Below, piece after piece: positions 13,711 through 27,420 of a stretch of DNA of 64,000 nucleotides. Position 1 is the stretch's first letter, and each line of letters starts with the position of its first letter. The DNA comes from Dioscorea cayenensis subsp. rotundata (taxonomy: Eukaryota > Streptophyta > Magnoliopsida > Dioscoreales > Dioscoreaceae), in the NCBI RefSeq assembly GCF_009730915.1, contig NC_052488.1, positions 19,958,305 to 20,022,304 of the forward strand, in the 5' to 3' direction. The notes beneath the pieces are model-generated. The model was not told where the DNA came from. It was given only the letters and a program-made list of their open reading frames with translations, and did not search any database. The translations under genes were made by a program, and so were the position numbers.

Positions 13711-15145
13711 ATGGGGTCATTGTTGAGCTTGCCTAGTAACAGTAATATGGCTGCAGAGCATGGTGGAGCATCTCAGGTTGAAGCTTGCAAGAGGATGAGG
13801 ATGTCTTTCGGGTCACTATGATGAGTATCCAAGACTCATCCCTTGTCTGCCTGATGAAATCTCGCTTCAGATTCTTGCAAGACTGCCTAGAATACAATAC
13901 TTGAATGTCAAATTGGTTTCGAGGAGCTGGAAAGCTGCTATCACTAATTCTGAAGTCTTTCAGCTGAGGAAAGAACTTGGAACAACTGAAGAATGGCTCT
14001 ATGTCCTGACGAAAACTGAAGATAAACTGGTTTGGCATGCATTTGAACCACAGTCGGGAAAGTGGCAGAGGCTGCCACCAATGCCCAATGTTGTTCATGA
14101 GGAAGAACCTAAAAGAGGTTTATCTGGTTTCTGGATGTGGAATATCATTGGATCGAGTTTGAAGATTGGCGATGTCATTAGGAGCTGGCTTGGACGAAGG
14201 GATGCATTAGACCGGTTGCCTTACTGCGGTTGTGCTATTGGAGCTGTTGATGGTTGCCTTTATGTGTTGGGAGGATTTTCCAAGACCTCAACCATGAAAT
14301 GTGTTTGGCAGTATGATCCTTGCACAAATTTATGGCAAGAGGTGAATTCCATGTCGACGGGCAGGGCTTTTTGTAAAACAGGCCTGCTGAATAACAAGCT
14401 ATATGTTGTGGGTGGGGTCAATAAAATTAGAAGAGGTGGCTTAACTCCTCTACGGTCAGCTGAAGTATATGATCCCCGAACTGGTCTATGGACAGAGGTT
14501 GCAAACATGCCATTCTCAAAAGCACATAGCTTGCCTACCGCCTTTTTGGCAGAGATGCTAAAGCCCATTGCAACTGGCTTGACTTCATATCAGGGAAAGT
14601 TGTGTGTGCCACAGAGCTTATATTCTTGGCCTTTTTTTGTTGATGTTGGAGGTGAAGTATACGACCCCGAGACAAGCTCATGGACAGAAATGCCGGCCGG
14701 AATGGGAGAGGGCTGGCCTGCTAGGCAGGCAGGGACTAAGTTGAGTGTTGTAGTGGATGGAGAACTATATGCCTTGGAGCCTTCTAGTACTTTGGACAGT
14801 GGTAAAATAAAGATGTATGATCATCAGGAGGATGCTTGGAAAGTTGTTATCAGAAAAGTTCCAGTTTGTGATTTCACTGATTCCGAGTCGCCGTATTTGC
14901 TTGCTAATTTTTTAGGGAAACTCCATGTGATCACAAAAGACGGTAATAATGGTACTGCAATTTTGCAAGCCAACTTGCAGAAGCCTATGCAATATGCCCC
15001 TTCAACTTCGTCTTCGTCCTCTGTTGATAGTTCGGATTCATCAACAGATGCAGAAAGTGACGCAGAAAATGATGTTTGGAAGGCAATCGCAACGAAGAAT
15101 TTTGGTGCTGCAGAACTTGTTGGCTGTCAGGTCCTTGATGTTTGA
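13711..15145 (+). CDS. F-box/kelch-repeat protein, At1g22040-like, with a one-base frame break near its N-terminus
   Basis: The protein should be the substrate-recognition subunit of an SCF ubiquitin ligase. From the ATG at 13711 the frame starts MGSLLSLPSNSN and reaches KRMRMSFGSL, then stops at 13819. The F-box (DEYPRLIPCLPDEISLQ...LARLPR...LVSRSWK) and everything downstream lie one frame over and run open to the stop at 15145. One extra base between about 13801 and 13817, for example in the cggg run, would explain it. In the second frame no ATG precedes the F-box, and an upstream TGA lies at 13796. Kelch-type segments are CGCAIGAVDG...LYVLGG and NKLYVVGG, followed by conserved SLYSWPFFVDVGGEVYDPET and GEGWPARQAGTKLSVVVDGE. 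A Ser-rich acidic linker precedes the end FGAAELVGCQVLDV. The full length of about 477 aa fits the family. The gene faces the coiled-coil gene tail-to-tail. It may be functional with an assembly indel, or a genuine frameshift allele. Confidence 0.85.
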
Positions 15146-16349
15146 ATCTTTAAACTATTACCTTCTTCAGTTGCAGGTAACCAAACATAAGAATTGCCAG
15201 ACTGTTGCAGAGTTTTGCTGGCTTTTCAGGTAGTTGTAGGCTTATTAAGAAGAAAATAGGTGATGTTAGAATGTAGAGCCTAGCAATGTACAGTGAAGAA
15301 GTACTTCAAAAAATTTCTCAGCTGGTTTCTCTTTATGAAGCTGCACCACTGGTGCTGTGCTACTGTATAATCAACTGAAAAGTGGCATTTGCTTCTTATC
15401 CTTGCTATTCAGCCTTTTGAGGGATGTTATTTTGATTTGTTATGTATTTGGACATAAATCTATGTTGTATTGTTGCTTGTATTTCAAAAGATGTTGTGGA
15501 AAGTTCAGGTATATGACTTCAGTTTCTATACTTTATGTAATAAATTTTCAGTCAGTTCATTATTGACATATATTTAGTTTTGATTGTGCAATGGGCATGG
15601 AAATGACCCTTGTACAGTAATTTCAATTTCAATTGCTTGGTTTAGTGGAAGTTCAGTTTTGAGGATTTTGATTTGAGTTTCAAACAAGTAAAATTTAGAA
15701 AATAATTTCACAATCATATTTGCAGATGAAAGAGGGTGAGTTGTGGTTATAAATAGTGAAACAAACTATTTTTTTTTGTCGATATAAAAAAGATTTGCTA
15801 ATTAAAACATTTAAAACTAATATTTTAAACACAAATTTTTAGTTAGGCTCTATATCCATAATGATTTATTTTAATGCAACCTCTGATTGAAATTTGTGGA
15901 TATGGACACTATCACCCCTTTTTCTCTTTTCCAACCAAAGACATTATGAGATTATGTTGGTGACTAGAGAAGTTTGCAAGATATCACAAGATGACCTGTA
16001 GATGAACATACAACACTTTCTGAAAAATAACTTGCAATTTGATAAGAGTTAGTCACAATAGCAAAAAAATATGTTTGCCCAATTATACAAGATTACGAAA
16101 ATACATACCATACAGCACAAGGCCATTTGATATCGATAATATATCGATAATATATATATATATATATAATCCAGAATACAACAGATTATGGTATATACAT
16201 CATCCAAGAGACATCTCAGAAGCTCTGCATGTGATCCTCAATGAAAAGCTAAGGTGTATATATCTACAGAAGCTCCATTTCGATCACTAATCCACTGTAC
16301 TCATCTTTCCGACAGTAAAAATCCGGCTTTGTTCTCGTTGACTTATATA
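15146..16349. other. Convergent 3' regions of the F-box/kelch and coiled-coil genes
   Basis: The interval lies between two stop codons on opposite strands. It should contain both 3' untranslated regions, and aataaa-like signals occur. An AT microsatellite sits at about 16140-16168. Nothing in it looks coding. Confidence 0.6.
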
Positions 16350-19300
16350 TTATGATTTCTTCGGTGTTCTGTTTTTCAATGTCATCAATAGTTTTTGCCT
16401 TTCACCTTCCACCTCAGCGAACTTCAGACTAAGCTGTGAATATCGATCTTGCATCTCTTTGAGTTCGGTTTCAACAGCTGCATTTTTTCTCTTTATATCA
16501 AGCATGTCTCGAATTAACTCGTTGATGTCTCTAAAGCTCTGAAATACGGCTTCTTCATTGCTGTGTTGTTTAAGAAATGAGCTGAAAGAGAAGAGGAGAG
16601 GGGAAAAATGGAAGAAAAATATGATGAGATACTTCAATGTGATTTAGCATGTAATGCATGAATTGTGGAGACAATTAAATCTAGATGATAATAAGAAGGT
16701 TTTTGCTATTATAATCAGGATCAGTTTTGAGTTTAGATAAGCAGTTCTCATATCAAAAGAACAAATCAGAAGGAAACTTATACAAATTAATTTCTTGATG
16801 AATGCTGAGACTACATTGTTATTGTAGAAGTGGCAGGATGGACATGCCAAGAAATCTCTAAAGAGGGTAAAATAAACTCAGAGCAATCACAACCTTGAAC
16901 TTTGACAAACACAGGATATTGGAAAGAAATTTGACAGGAAATCATCATAAATTACTAACCTCTGAAAACGGGTGTCTGGCTTCTTCACCTGCAGTGATTC
17001 TGCAAGTTCAAGCTCCAAAGCTAGCACCCTCTCTAGTGCATTACCAGTACCAGAAAAGTCTTTAAAGAGGGGGAATATATTTCCTAAATGCTCATTTGCC
17101 TGAGAAAGAAATAATAGGAAAAAAACACATTAAATGCTCCAGATGAATGGATATTGCGTTGATTAGTCTTTACTTATTAAATCGTGCTTACTCTCTCAAG
17201 CTGGGATAGTTCCCGTTCTAAACCTTGAAGAGCTTGATCAAGACTATGATCCTCTAAGGGGAGAAGAGAAGTCAAATTCTCATTTTTCAACCTCTCCAGC
17301 TGTGCCATGTGGTTACAAAAAACACAGCATTTTAATGCATGATCTTAACAAAATAAAAATGAAAGCATTAAACTTGAGAACTTTCAGGGAAAATAATAGC
17401 AGTGACTTGGATCACAGAATGGATGTGAGATCACTCAGAAGACAAGCTGACAGTTAGTGCTAATCATGGTTCTTGGCTTTAAAGGCCCATGAAAGACAAT
17501 AGCATACACCTAAAGGATCCACTGATGGATTTAGGTTGGATAGTTAGTACCACAATCTCATTTAAACTATGACCACAATCTTTACGTTAAATTGGAGGAA
17601 CGACAAGGTCAGACGTCCAGCCATGACATTGAACCAAAGTACCAAGACATCAGATAGACAACTTCATATTATTAAAAGGGAAATAGCATTCTGTCTGCAA
17701 CTTTATTTGATGGTAAATCATCAAGCAAATTTCAGTAAGCAAAAATACCTCTCTGTGAAGAAGATTCATTTCCGAAACCAGTCTTTGCTGCTCTTTGAAA
17801 TGCTCCTTCATTTCATCCATGTGTTTTGTGTCGTTCTCTAGAAGGGTATGTTGCGTATGGAGGCTATCAGACACATGGCCATCCTGTGATAAGAATAGAA
17901 TTTACTAACCAAACCTGAGCAAGAGTAATACTCTTTAAGCAAGCTAATAAAAACATTTAAATACAAATCAAGCAAACCATGTTAAGAACAGAGACAACAA
18001 AATTTTGCATGAAAGATGTGAAAACTAAGATGCACAATGTCCTGCTTTACAAAAGACATAAATTATCCTTTTCAATACAAAAACAGAGAAGGAAATCTTT
18101 CATGCATTACAATTAAATGTAAAAACATTTAACAGAATATTGAATTTGCTATTATACAAGTTTCTTGAGTTCTCAATTCACAAACCTACGCACAAGACCA
18201 GACCATGCGCCTCATAAAATTCTAGCATAATAATAACAACAACAAGCAAATCAACCGCATGAGGGATGGTGGCTATAAAGGAATTTGACAACGTTTTCTT
18301 ATTATATTGTATGACAGGACTTTATAACAAATAGAAAATGCAGGGATAAGGAGAAAATCTGCATGAATTACATCAGAGAATAAAAAATACAAAACTAAAT
18401 GAAACCCTCTAATGCTACAAATGCAATTCTGACTTTTGAAAGTTGATATGGATATAACATTAGATATCTTAAACTCCTTTGTAATGGTCCAAGAAAAGTA
18501 GAATATATTGGTTTTTGAATTTCTTAGCAATATAAGTTGATAGACGACGGGGCATTACCATGGCCTAGAGGATTTACATCTACGAATAAATATGCAAAGC
18601 AATAAAAATTAAAATTAGAAACAAAGTGAATAATAAGCACATCAATATTATAAAGAATATATCAAACAACTGATATATTACTGATATTACCTTTAAGTTT
18701 ACTCTAAGTGAATTTTCATCAACACGAACCAGCATTAAATCTTTCTCTTCTCCTGATGAAAATGACCTGTCAAAGGATTGGCTTCTTGGTGCAATATTTA
18801 CAGGATCTACTGTCTCGAGAGGTACTTTATCATTCTTATCTGTGATTCCAGTTCTACAAAGTGCTTCTTGATGAACTGAAAAGCCAGTCTCCCCATCTTT
18901 CAATATTTCACCAATTGATGTAGCATTATGAGTACCAGATTCACGATATCTTTGTGATTGGACATCTGTGGTAGAGGACATATTTTCCAACAGTCGCTTC
19001 ACCAAGTCAAGTTCAACTCTAAGCTTTGTCTTTTCCTCATTAGATTCATGCAAAGATAACTCAAATTTTAGCTTCTCTTCCTTGCAGCAGTCCAGGCTTA
19101 ATTGAGTGCATTCCAATTCAGCTTTCATTCTGTCACATGCCTTCACTAACTCCCTCCTGTTTGTCAGTAACATCTGTAGCTCAGCCTCTAATTCAGAGAC
19201 CTTAGTCGACAGCTCTTCAATTTTCTTCACAAAAGAAACTTCTCTTTTCTTCCCACACTCTATTTCATCGATAGCATCTTGCAATTTATATAGCATTTCT

Positions 19301-22300
19301 TCTGCATGTTTTTTGGAGCCATACAGCTGGGTTTTCAGCTCTTGAAGCTTAGTTTCACACTGCTCTTTGATAAAAGCAATTCTCAATGAGTCTTGCACTG
19401 CATGTGAAGATCCCTCATGCTCCCTTTTTTCACGAGCTTGATTGCATTCAGCATCTGCCTTGTCTTTCAGCTCCCTTAAATGGATAGATAAATTCTTGAA
19501 CTCCTCTGTCTTCAAAGTTTGTTCAGAAAGCTTATACGCAAGGTCATTATTCTGCTCCTGTAGTTTTCTCAGCTCAGCATCCAAGGCCTCCAGCACTGAT
19601 ATTCCGGCACGCTGTTCATCAATCTTAGATCTAAGTAATATATCTGTAATTATTAACTCATCCCTTGAGGATCTTAGGTTGTCCATCTCTTCTTCAAAAC
19701 TCACAAGCAGATTTGTCAAATTCCTGATTTCATTTTCATATCTGTTTCTTTCTTGTCTATCATCTGCTTCAATTGCAGCTCTGGGCTTCAAATCCTCAGA
19801 TTCAGTCAACACATCAATTTTTCTGTTCACACAATTAACAAGCTTGTCTCTTTCAGAAATAAGCATGTCAAATTCAGATTTGAGCGAATCAAATGCTTTT
19901 GATAATTTTGCATTTTCGTCTTGCAATTGAGCTTCATTAATCATGGATTTCTTCAGAGCAGTAATAACATCTAGATATTTCAAATGAAGCTCATTAAAGT
20001 CATTCTTTGATGTATCTACTTGATTAACAAGTTCCATCACCCTAGAATGGAAGTGGTTTTTCAAGTATGTAACTTCAATGTCTGCAATTAAAGAATACTG
20101 TATGAGGACAGATTCCAGATCAGTGAATTGGGCATGCACAGACAAAGCTTCACCTTCTATCCTCCTCCTGCATTCTTCATTCAGGGATAAATCCTGCTGT
20201 AATGCGAAATTCTGTGATTCTAGATCAGATACCCTTTCTCTGAGGTGGGTCAATTCAGCTAATTGTTCATTTAGAGAGAACAAAAGTTGTGCTTTCTCCT
20301 TCGATTGTGACGTAAGATCGAAAATCAAAGCTTCAAGTTCCATTTTTTCTTGTTGTTCTGACTGCAGTTCTTCATGAGTCCATTTCAACCTTTCCTCCAA
20401 GCCTCTGATTTCATTTTCCACTTTGATAGATGCTTCTTTGCCAGCCTGTACAGATAACATCAATGTCCTATTCTCTTGCATGCAATTAGTAAAATCTAGT
20501 TTCAGCCTCTCAAGCTCCCTAGAGTCATGTTCAAACTGCTGCAGCTGTCTAACAAGACCTGTGTTTTCGCTGGAAGCATGTTCTAATTCATTTTTCAAAA
20601 CTTCTAAACTTGATAATAATTCCTGATTCTCCATAGCATATTTTTCCTCGGCATCTGAACTAATTTTAAGCTTCTGTGCAATATCCTCTGATTCTAATTT
20701 AAGCTTCTCCACTACAGAGTTGGAAAACTCTAGCTTTTTTGTTATCTCATCCAATTCCGATTCAAACTTCTGCCTCATCAATGAAAGCTGATATTCTGAA
20801 TCTTTTAATGAATATTGAACAATATCTCTCTGTTGCTCTATCTCCTTCTTCTCTTGACAGATTCTAGAAATTCTCCTGTTCGCATTCTGCTGTAACTGCT
20901 TCAAAAGCAAGAAAATATCACTGCAGTTCCCACTCTCCACGTCATCCTCAATGTCAAGTGTAGGATCATTGATTTGATCATCAGAAGAAGCCAAGACATA
21001 ACTTAGACTCACCAGCTTTTCCTTGACATTTACAATAGTTTTCAGCAGTTCATCATTGATAGAGGACTGCTCATTATAATCCCTTTTCAAAGATTCAATG
21101 TTTACAATTGCAGAGTTAAGTTCAGCTTGAAGACGTTGCTTTTCTACTAACTCCTGTTTCAGAAATAACTCAAGTTCCTTTCTTTCTTCAGTCAAAGCAT
21201 TATACTTGCTTTCATGAGTTCTGTATTCCATTAACAATCTTTCATTTTCTGCAGCCTTCTGAATAAAAAATGTATTCTCCTCTGAAATATCTTGTAACTT
21301 TGCTTCCAGAATACGGCTTTTTAATGTCAAATCATCACAGATTGACATGTATTTGATTTCATTCTCCTTTAATATTCTGGCCTCATCCTTGGCACTTTGC
21401 AGCGTAGACCTAAATGATCTGTTCATCTCATTCGAATACTCTATTTGCTGTTCAAGTTCATTCATCTTACCTTTCATGTGCATAATCACATCGTTCAAAT
21501 CATGAATAGTTTCTTCTATGACATAGGAGAAAACTTCAGACTGCAGGTTAAGTGCACATAATTCTGAAAGTTCAGCTTCGGTCTTCGACTGAAGGCTTTT
21601 CAGCATATGCGATGATGATCTTAATTCTTCCAAAGAATCTTTTTGCTCTGCAAGCTGATTATCTGGTTCAGCACATTTGTTCTGAATCTCTAATGATGTA
21701 CATTTAACAGTTGCCGGAGTGCCAAGATAGGACTTGGTAATGGAGGACATCTCTACAAGCTCATTGCTGCTGGGAGTTACTGATGATATCCCACTAGGAA
21801 CTACCAGATAATTCTGCCCTTTGATGTTATTTTGTTGAGAAGCCATATGCACCTCTGACTTCACGCCATTCACATGCTCATCAATAATTGGCAACTCGAA
21901 ATTCACAGATCCATATTTTTGAAATATTCCTTTGCTTTCTTCAGCAAGGCCAAAGTGGTGGTCTACTTCTTGGGTGATGTTTTGCGGTAGACCATGCAGC
22001 GTTGAAGCAAGTAGCTTCTCCTGCTTCACAAGTATAGTGTCTGGATACATTCTTGCGCCATTCTGTTTGTAGAAATCTTGGTACTGAGAAGATTGTTGAG
22101 CATATTCTGCACTATCATCAGAATGATAATGAACAAGAAAATCAGAAACATCAGTCAGAGCTTGTTTTGCAAGGCTTTCATTTGTCTCATACATAGATAA
22201 AACTTGGAATGAGAGTAGTTCAAGGTCTTTCTGAAGACGATCCACAGCTACAGAGTAGTTCCGACGAACCCTTTTAAGAGCATTCTCTGATATAATAGCT

Positions 22301-24631
22301 CTCTTTTCAAGTTCCTTGTTGAGAGAATCTAGGTTGTGCCTATCCTCAGCAAACCTGATGTACTGTTCATTCATGTCTTGGTGCAACTTTTCTATTTGAT
22401 TTTGGAGAGCAGAAATTGTAAAGAGGCTAGTACCACGTTCACTTTTGAGGCTCTCCAACTCATTCAGGGCGTGCTTCTGGTTTTCCTCAATCTCTTGAAT
22501 AAGAGATTCATAATAGCATTCCATCTGGTTCATTTTCTTTGTGAGGCTTTCATTTTCAGTTTTCAACAACTCCAGTTCACCAAGAAGTTCATACATTCTC
22601 CCATCCATAGCATTGTCTGCTATAGGATCTACTTGATGATCACCACTTGAGTAGTATAACCTGCCATCTGGATGATGAGACCCACAAGATCTTTCCAATG
22701 TTTGACATTGGATAAAGCAATCAGATTGCAAAGCACGCAGACTCTGACTCCCCTTATTCTGAAAGCCTTCAACCAATCTAAGCGAAGTGGCCTCCATCAT
22801 ACCTTGCTTAAGATTTTGCGTAAGACGGTCGAGAACTTCAAAATCAGAATAAAGAAAATTAAACTCGCTTTCATGGTAACCAAGGCAAGCCTTGTTTTGA
22901 ATTTCCTTGACTTGACCCTCAATGAGCAATAATTCTTGGAGCCATTTGATCTGAAATTCATGAGACAACAATTGTCGATCTTGCAGAGTAACCCCAGGTG
23001 CAGCTTCAAGTTTCCTTGCAGGGGAATAGGAGAAGTGCATTGCATTAGCAAATTTTAGTTCTTCAACATCACCTTTGAGCTTCAAGCACTCGGACTTCAA
23101 TTTGGAGACTTCTGCAGCCATTCTTTCCCCGGAAGTGAGCTCAGTAGCAAGCTGATGAGTTAGTTTTTGAGTTTCCACAACAAATTCATCTGTGAGTGCT
23201 TGTAACGAACTTGCTTCAAGTTTAAGCTGTGAAATATTTGATTCAGCTGCCTCCAGTCTTGCTCTGAGCCTATTGTTTTCCTCATAAGCAACAGCTAGAT
23301 CATTGTCTACGGAATAGTCTGAACTCCATCCATGAATCCAACCATTGGAACCTCGTGCCCAGCAAGTATTGTCATTCCGGCCTTCTTTCTCAGGAGGAAG
23401 ACTTGAACTATGGGGAGATGCCCCAATGTCACCAGAATTTGTGCTCTTTAGGGTATCAATTTCAGGTATTCCAGAGTTATCATTCTTTTCCGCATGAAAA
23501 CTATCAGATGTATAAGATGAGCCGTCAATTCCTGTAGCAGAATCTTCATAGCTTTCATTAGATTCTCCAGCCTCCTCAACTGAAGGTAATTCAGCAGAAT
23601 CTGCTTTAAACCTAACTTTTGCATTGGCCTGCTTCAAGAAAATGCAAGAATTATTTACCACTAACACTAAGAACTATAGTAAGGGAAATCAAATCTGGGA
23701 CTAGCTATAGTTCATGTGACATGAGAACTACACATACTATTGGAGCCTTGGAATCTCAGTAAAAGTATCCTGTTAAACTAAATTATATTATTTTAAATCA
23801 TTGACTCATTGTGGAGGCTAAAGATGTGGTTGAAAGCCATAATTCAAAACATGATTACCGAAAACAACTCCTAAAGAGCCAGGGCATTAAATAATTATCT
23901 CATGTTAATTTCCTTCTCACCATATCTCATACAATGCAGAGAGATTATAGTCTTGGGGAAAAGAATTAAGTAAATGCCAAAAACAAGGTACATTATTAAT
24001 CATTAATACATCAATTTACAAAGGCTGATGGAAAAAATGGCACGCATACGTAAATGAAGATTTCGAGTCCAAGTTCACAGACCTTGTCCTCATGTCCAAT
24101 AATTGCCTCAGAAGAAGCTGCTCTGCTATCAGCAGGATAAAGATTTTTGTGGCCTGATACCACCTGAAACCCCTTTTCATTGAGCTCCCTTTGTTGTTCA
24201 AATTCTCTGGTGAAATGCAAACACACGTAATGAGTACCTGTAATTCTGAAAATAAGTTAAGCCATATAATAAATGAAGTAGCACCTGAAGCCAGTCTTTG
24301 ACGTTAGAAGCTGGACTGTGACCTGAAATAAGAAAGGAGTAAATACAATTCTACACAGGAGATAATCTTGATCTCATCCTCAAGTTTTTAAAAAAACTAA
24401 AACTGAAAATAAACAAACTAAAACATTAAGGATTTCTACTTAAGCTAGATTTAAGAATGCAAAGACAATGAAGATCCTCAATAGGCATTATGGCAGCACG
24501 TAACAATTATGGTTAAACTGACTGTGGCAACACTCATATCAACATGTCTATTTTTCCCTAACATCAACTCTTAATAAACAATAAATGGTTCAAACATGAG
24601 CAAGCAAATGGAACGTGTTCAGAAATAACAG

Positions 24632-24674
<43 letters not shown>

Positions 24675-26186
24675 AGCCTCACATGTAAAATTGTTCCAAA
24701 GTCAGATCCATGCAGGGGCAGAGAAGCACAAGAAGGTTTTAATGCATCAGCATAGTCAGCTAGGTTGATATTGGCCTCCCCAAGAAGACTGGATCTGGAA
24801 GATCCCTGGAACCATTGAGATCAATAAGTGAGCCAGGCTATCAAAGTCATGAATTTATAGCTAACACAGGACCCGGTCTGCTGCGATTAGCTATCTTAAA
24901 AGAGGATGAAGACAATATCTATGATATTACGATTCAACTGTACGAGGTAGTACCATCGCCACAACAAGTTTGTATAGCTTGTCATCATATTTTTTGGTCC
25001 TTGTGTCTTGAAGTAGTCTTGTGGTTTCATATAGAGGATCAGACCATTTGCAGTTCCCATTCCTCACAATAGCTTTTGTTGTTTTGCCAATCACTTTCCC
25101 CGTGTCTGCTGGGATAAAGGACACAAATAACTTGTCCCATCCAGGTTGAGGAATCTGAAGGGATAGAACATAAGCTTCTGAAAAAGCGAAAGCCTTGGCT
25201 TTATGAAACATAATTAAAATTATCAAATTTCAACAAATTCTAACTTTGGAGTCAAATCATTTAACCTTTAAACACAACAGCGTCTAAGAGTCCAATTATT
25301 AGTCTATTACAAAACTAATGTTTTATGGAATAAACATGAAAAAACAACAATTTTAATCCGAATGCCTACAATAATCTATTGAAGTAACCCTATTCTGACA
25401 ACAAAAGTCAGCAAATTAGTCAGATAATGGAGTTTCCACACTCTCTATGGTGGCAGCTGTTAGATACAGAGTTATATACACAAAACACAAATATGGCATT
25501 TATACACTTTTTATCTAAAATTTAAGATGGGAAAAATCACCATATTGTTAACCATTCTTATTATAAAATGCTTCAATAATTAAAAAGATTTGGAGAAGAG
25601 TTAAAAGTAAAAGTTCTGTAAGGTTAGTATGACAAACTCAAACAATAAATATTCTGACAATAATTGATATTTGGATAGAATTTTATGATGAAAATTAGAA
25701 GTGGACAATCATGAAAACAACAAGGGGTGCTAATCAATCCCGTGTATCTTATCTATCAAAAAGGAATGACGACAAATAGAAGGAAAGAAAATGCCATACA
25801 GTCAAGAAACTTGTGAGCCAGGCGTTTGTGAAGTTACAGTTTTACAACATACGCATTATAACATAACCTGGTGTAATGCACCTGACCAAGAAATCTTTCA
25901 TCCATAGGAAGATTACTTCTCTGACAGAAATAGGAGACTGAATAAAGAGGAATAGCAAAAGTTCCTAAGCAAATCACCGCAACAATACCACATACAAAGA
26001 GGAGAGAAAAAGGTTATAACCAATGACAACATTCCACTCTTTATAATTAAGACAAGTCCCTGGACCAAGCAAATTCCTAGAATAAAAAAGAAAGCAAGAA
26101 AAGCTTACATGTGAAGCATGGAACTGAAGTCGAAAAACCACTTTCACTTTCGTCTTTTCAGCCTTCCATTTAGGCACCCTTGACAT
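16350..26186 (-). CDS. Very long NT-C2 domain and coiled-coil protein (At1g22060-like, 'sporulation-specific' family)
   Basis: Manual splicing on the minus strand, in coding order: 26186..26109, 25154..24954, 24805..24683, 24322..24285, 24206..24083, 23628..18691, 17883..17749, 17299..17192, 17099..16960, 16581..16350. All junctions are GT..AG, phases agree, and the total is 2,038 aa. Residues 1 to about 145 form an NT-C2 domain (start MSRVPKWKAEKTKVKVVFRL, then GWDKLFVSFIPADTGK and YKLVVAMGSS); such domains are thought to bind membranes or lipids. A Ser/Asp-rich linker follows, then nearly continuous heptad-type coiled coil from about residue 280 to the C-terminus. The last exon has the family-typical segments SFRDINELIRDML and MQDRYSQLSLKFAEVEGERQK. 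One exon of 4,938 bp carries 81% of the protein. The biochemical function of this plant family is poorly known; a scaffold or tethering role is inference. Confidence 0.95.
24631..24674. repeat. GA dinucleotide microsatellite in an intron of the coiled-coil gene
   Basis: An uninterrupted run of about 20 ga units ends only a few bases from the donor side of the exon at 24683-24805. On the coding strand it is a TC tract lying just inside the intron after the donor gtgagg. Confidence 0.9.
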
Positions 26187-27420
26187 TCTTCCCGAACCAA
26201 CAAGTTATCAGCTCTAACCGATATTTTTTTATTTCAATGACTACCCTGCACTGTAAAATTAGCGGGCATGATCCATGTTTCAATTCCCCAAAAAGAAAAG
26301 CAATGTGGTGAGAATAAGACTAGAGAGGCTCATTCCTTTATCAAAAGTGGTGCATCTAAGAACACATAGGCATAGAATCTAATGAATTATGCAGCATCTA
26401 CAAAATTCCTCCTATTCACTAAAGCAAAACAGGGAAAAACAAAGTAATCGCTGGACTCTAAAGTTGACCAAATTCATTCAATCGACCCAGATCCATTTAA
26501 AGATCCAATTCTAATATCCTAAATTCCACAACAAGATAGAGATTCTCCACATCAAAAACTTCAAAAACAAGCCCAGATAGCTCTCAAATCCTAATGTTGA
26601 AACAGCTCATAAAACCCAATACTGTATCAAATCCAGGAAGAAAAGATTTAAAACACCACTGACCTCAAAAAATCTAGAACCTATACATTCATTTCAAAGG
26701 TGGATCAAGCACAAGCAACCTTGCTGTATTTCTCGGTGGTCTACTACCAACTCAAACAAACGCCAGCAAGATTACCTTTTTTTCCCCAGCTGCAACTTCA
26801 AAACCATGTCATGACTAGCTAGTAACTCCTGGACAAAAAATTCTCTTAATATAACTCGTATCAGCTATAATAACTCAAAATAACCAAAAAAATCATATCT
26901 TTAGAACAAAACCAGATCAAACAACCACAAACAACACCAAAAATCCAAGTTCAATCAACCCTAGAATCCCACACATTCATCAACACCGCCAGACTTCCCA
27001 CAACCCCACTTACACACCACAAAACCAGTAATATTTCAACATTTCCAACCCCAAAACCACCAAAAATTCATCAAAAGCCCACTGCATTTGCCAAAGTCCC
27101 AACAAGATTCAACCAAAAACATAGCACAATCAAACCCTAGAGAGCAAAGTGGGTGGAAAGAGACGGCGCGCCCCGATCACCCCACCTAATCCCGGATCTG
27201 GTGCTTGGGCAGCAAGCGAAGCTGGGCGAAGAGCTTCTCCACAACGCCATTGACGAGCTGGAGACCTCACAACATCGAGCAAGATCTAGGGCTCCAGATC
27301 GCCATGAGAGAGAGCCCAAGAACTAGAAAGAGAGAGAAACAAAAAAACGATTTAAGACTGGGTTTTAAGGAAAGTGACATCCCGCCAAAGCTGCCATTTT
27401 TAGTTTTAATTACTCACTAA
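26187..27420 (-). promoter_or_regulatory. Leader, leader intron and promoter-proximal region of the coiled-coil gene
   Basis: Upstream of the ATG at 26186 lie about 950 bases of AT-rich, intron-like sequence, then a GC-richer block at about 27137-27320 with the look of a 5' leader. On the minus strand the block contains an ATG at 27303 that opens a 12-codon frame ending TGA, a potential upstream ORF. Farther out (27321-27420) is a GA/CT-rich stretch, common just upstream of plant transcription starts. Exact start and splice sites are not decidable from sequence. Confidence 0.4.

Noticed and set aside
19106..20626. Ser-rich plus-strand frames opposite the coiled-coil gene
   Set aside because: They are shadows of the minus-strand coding exon: Leu/Glu/Lys-rich coiled coil reads as Ser/Phe-rich in reverse.
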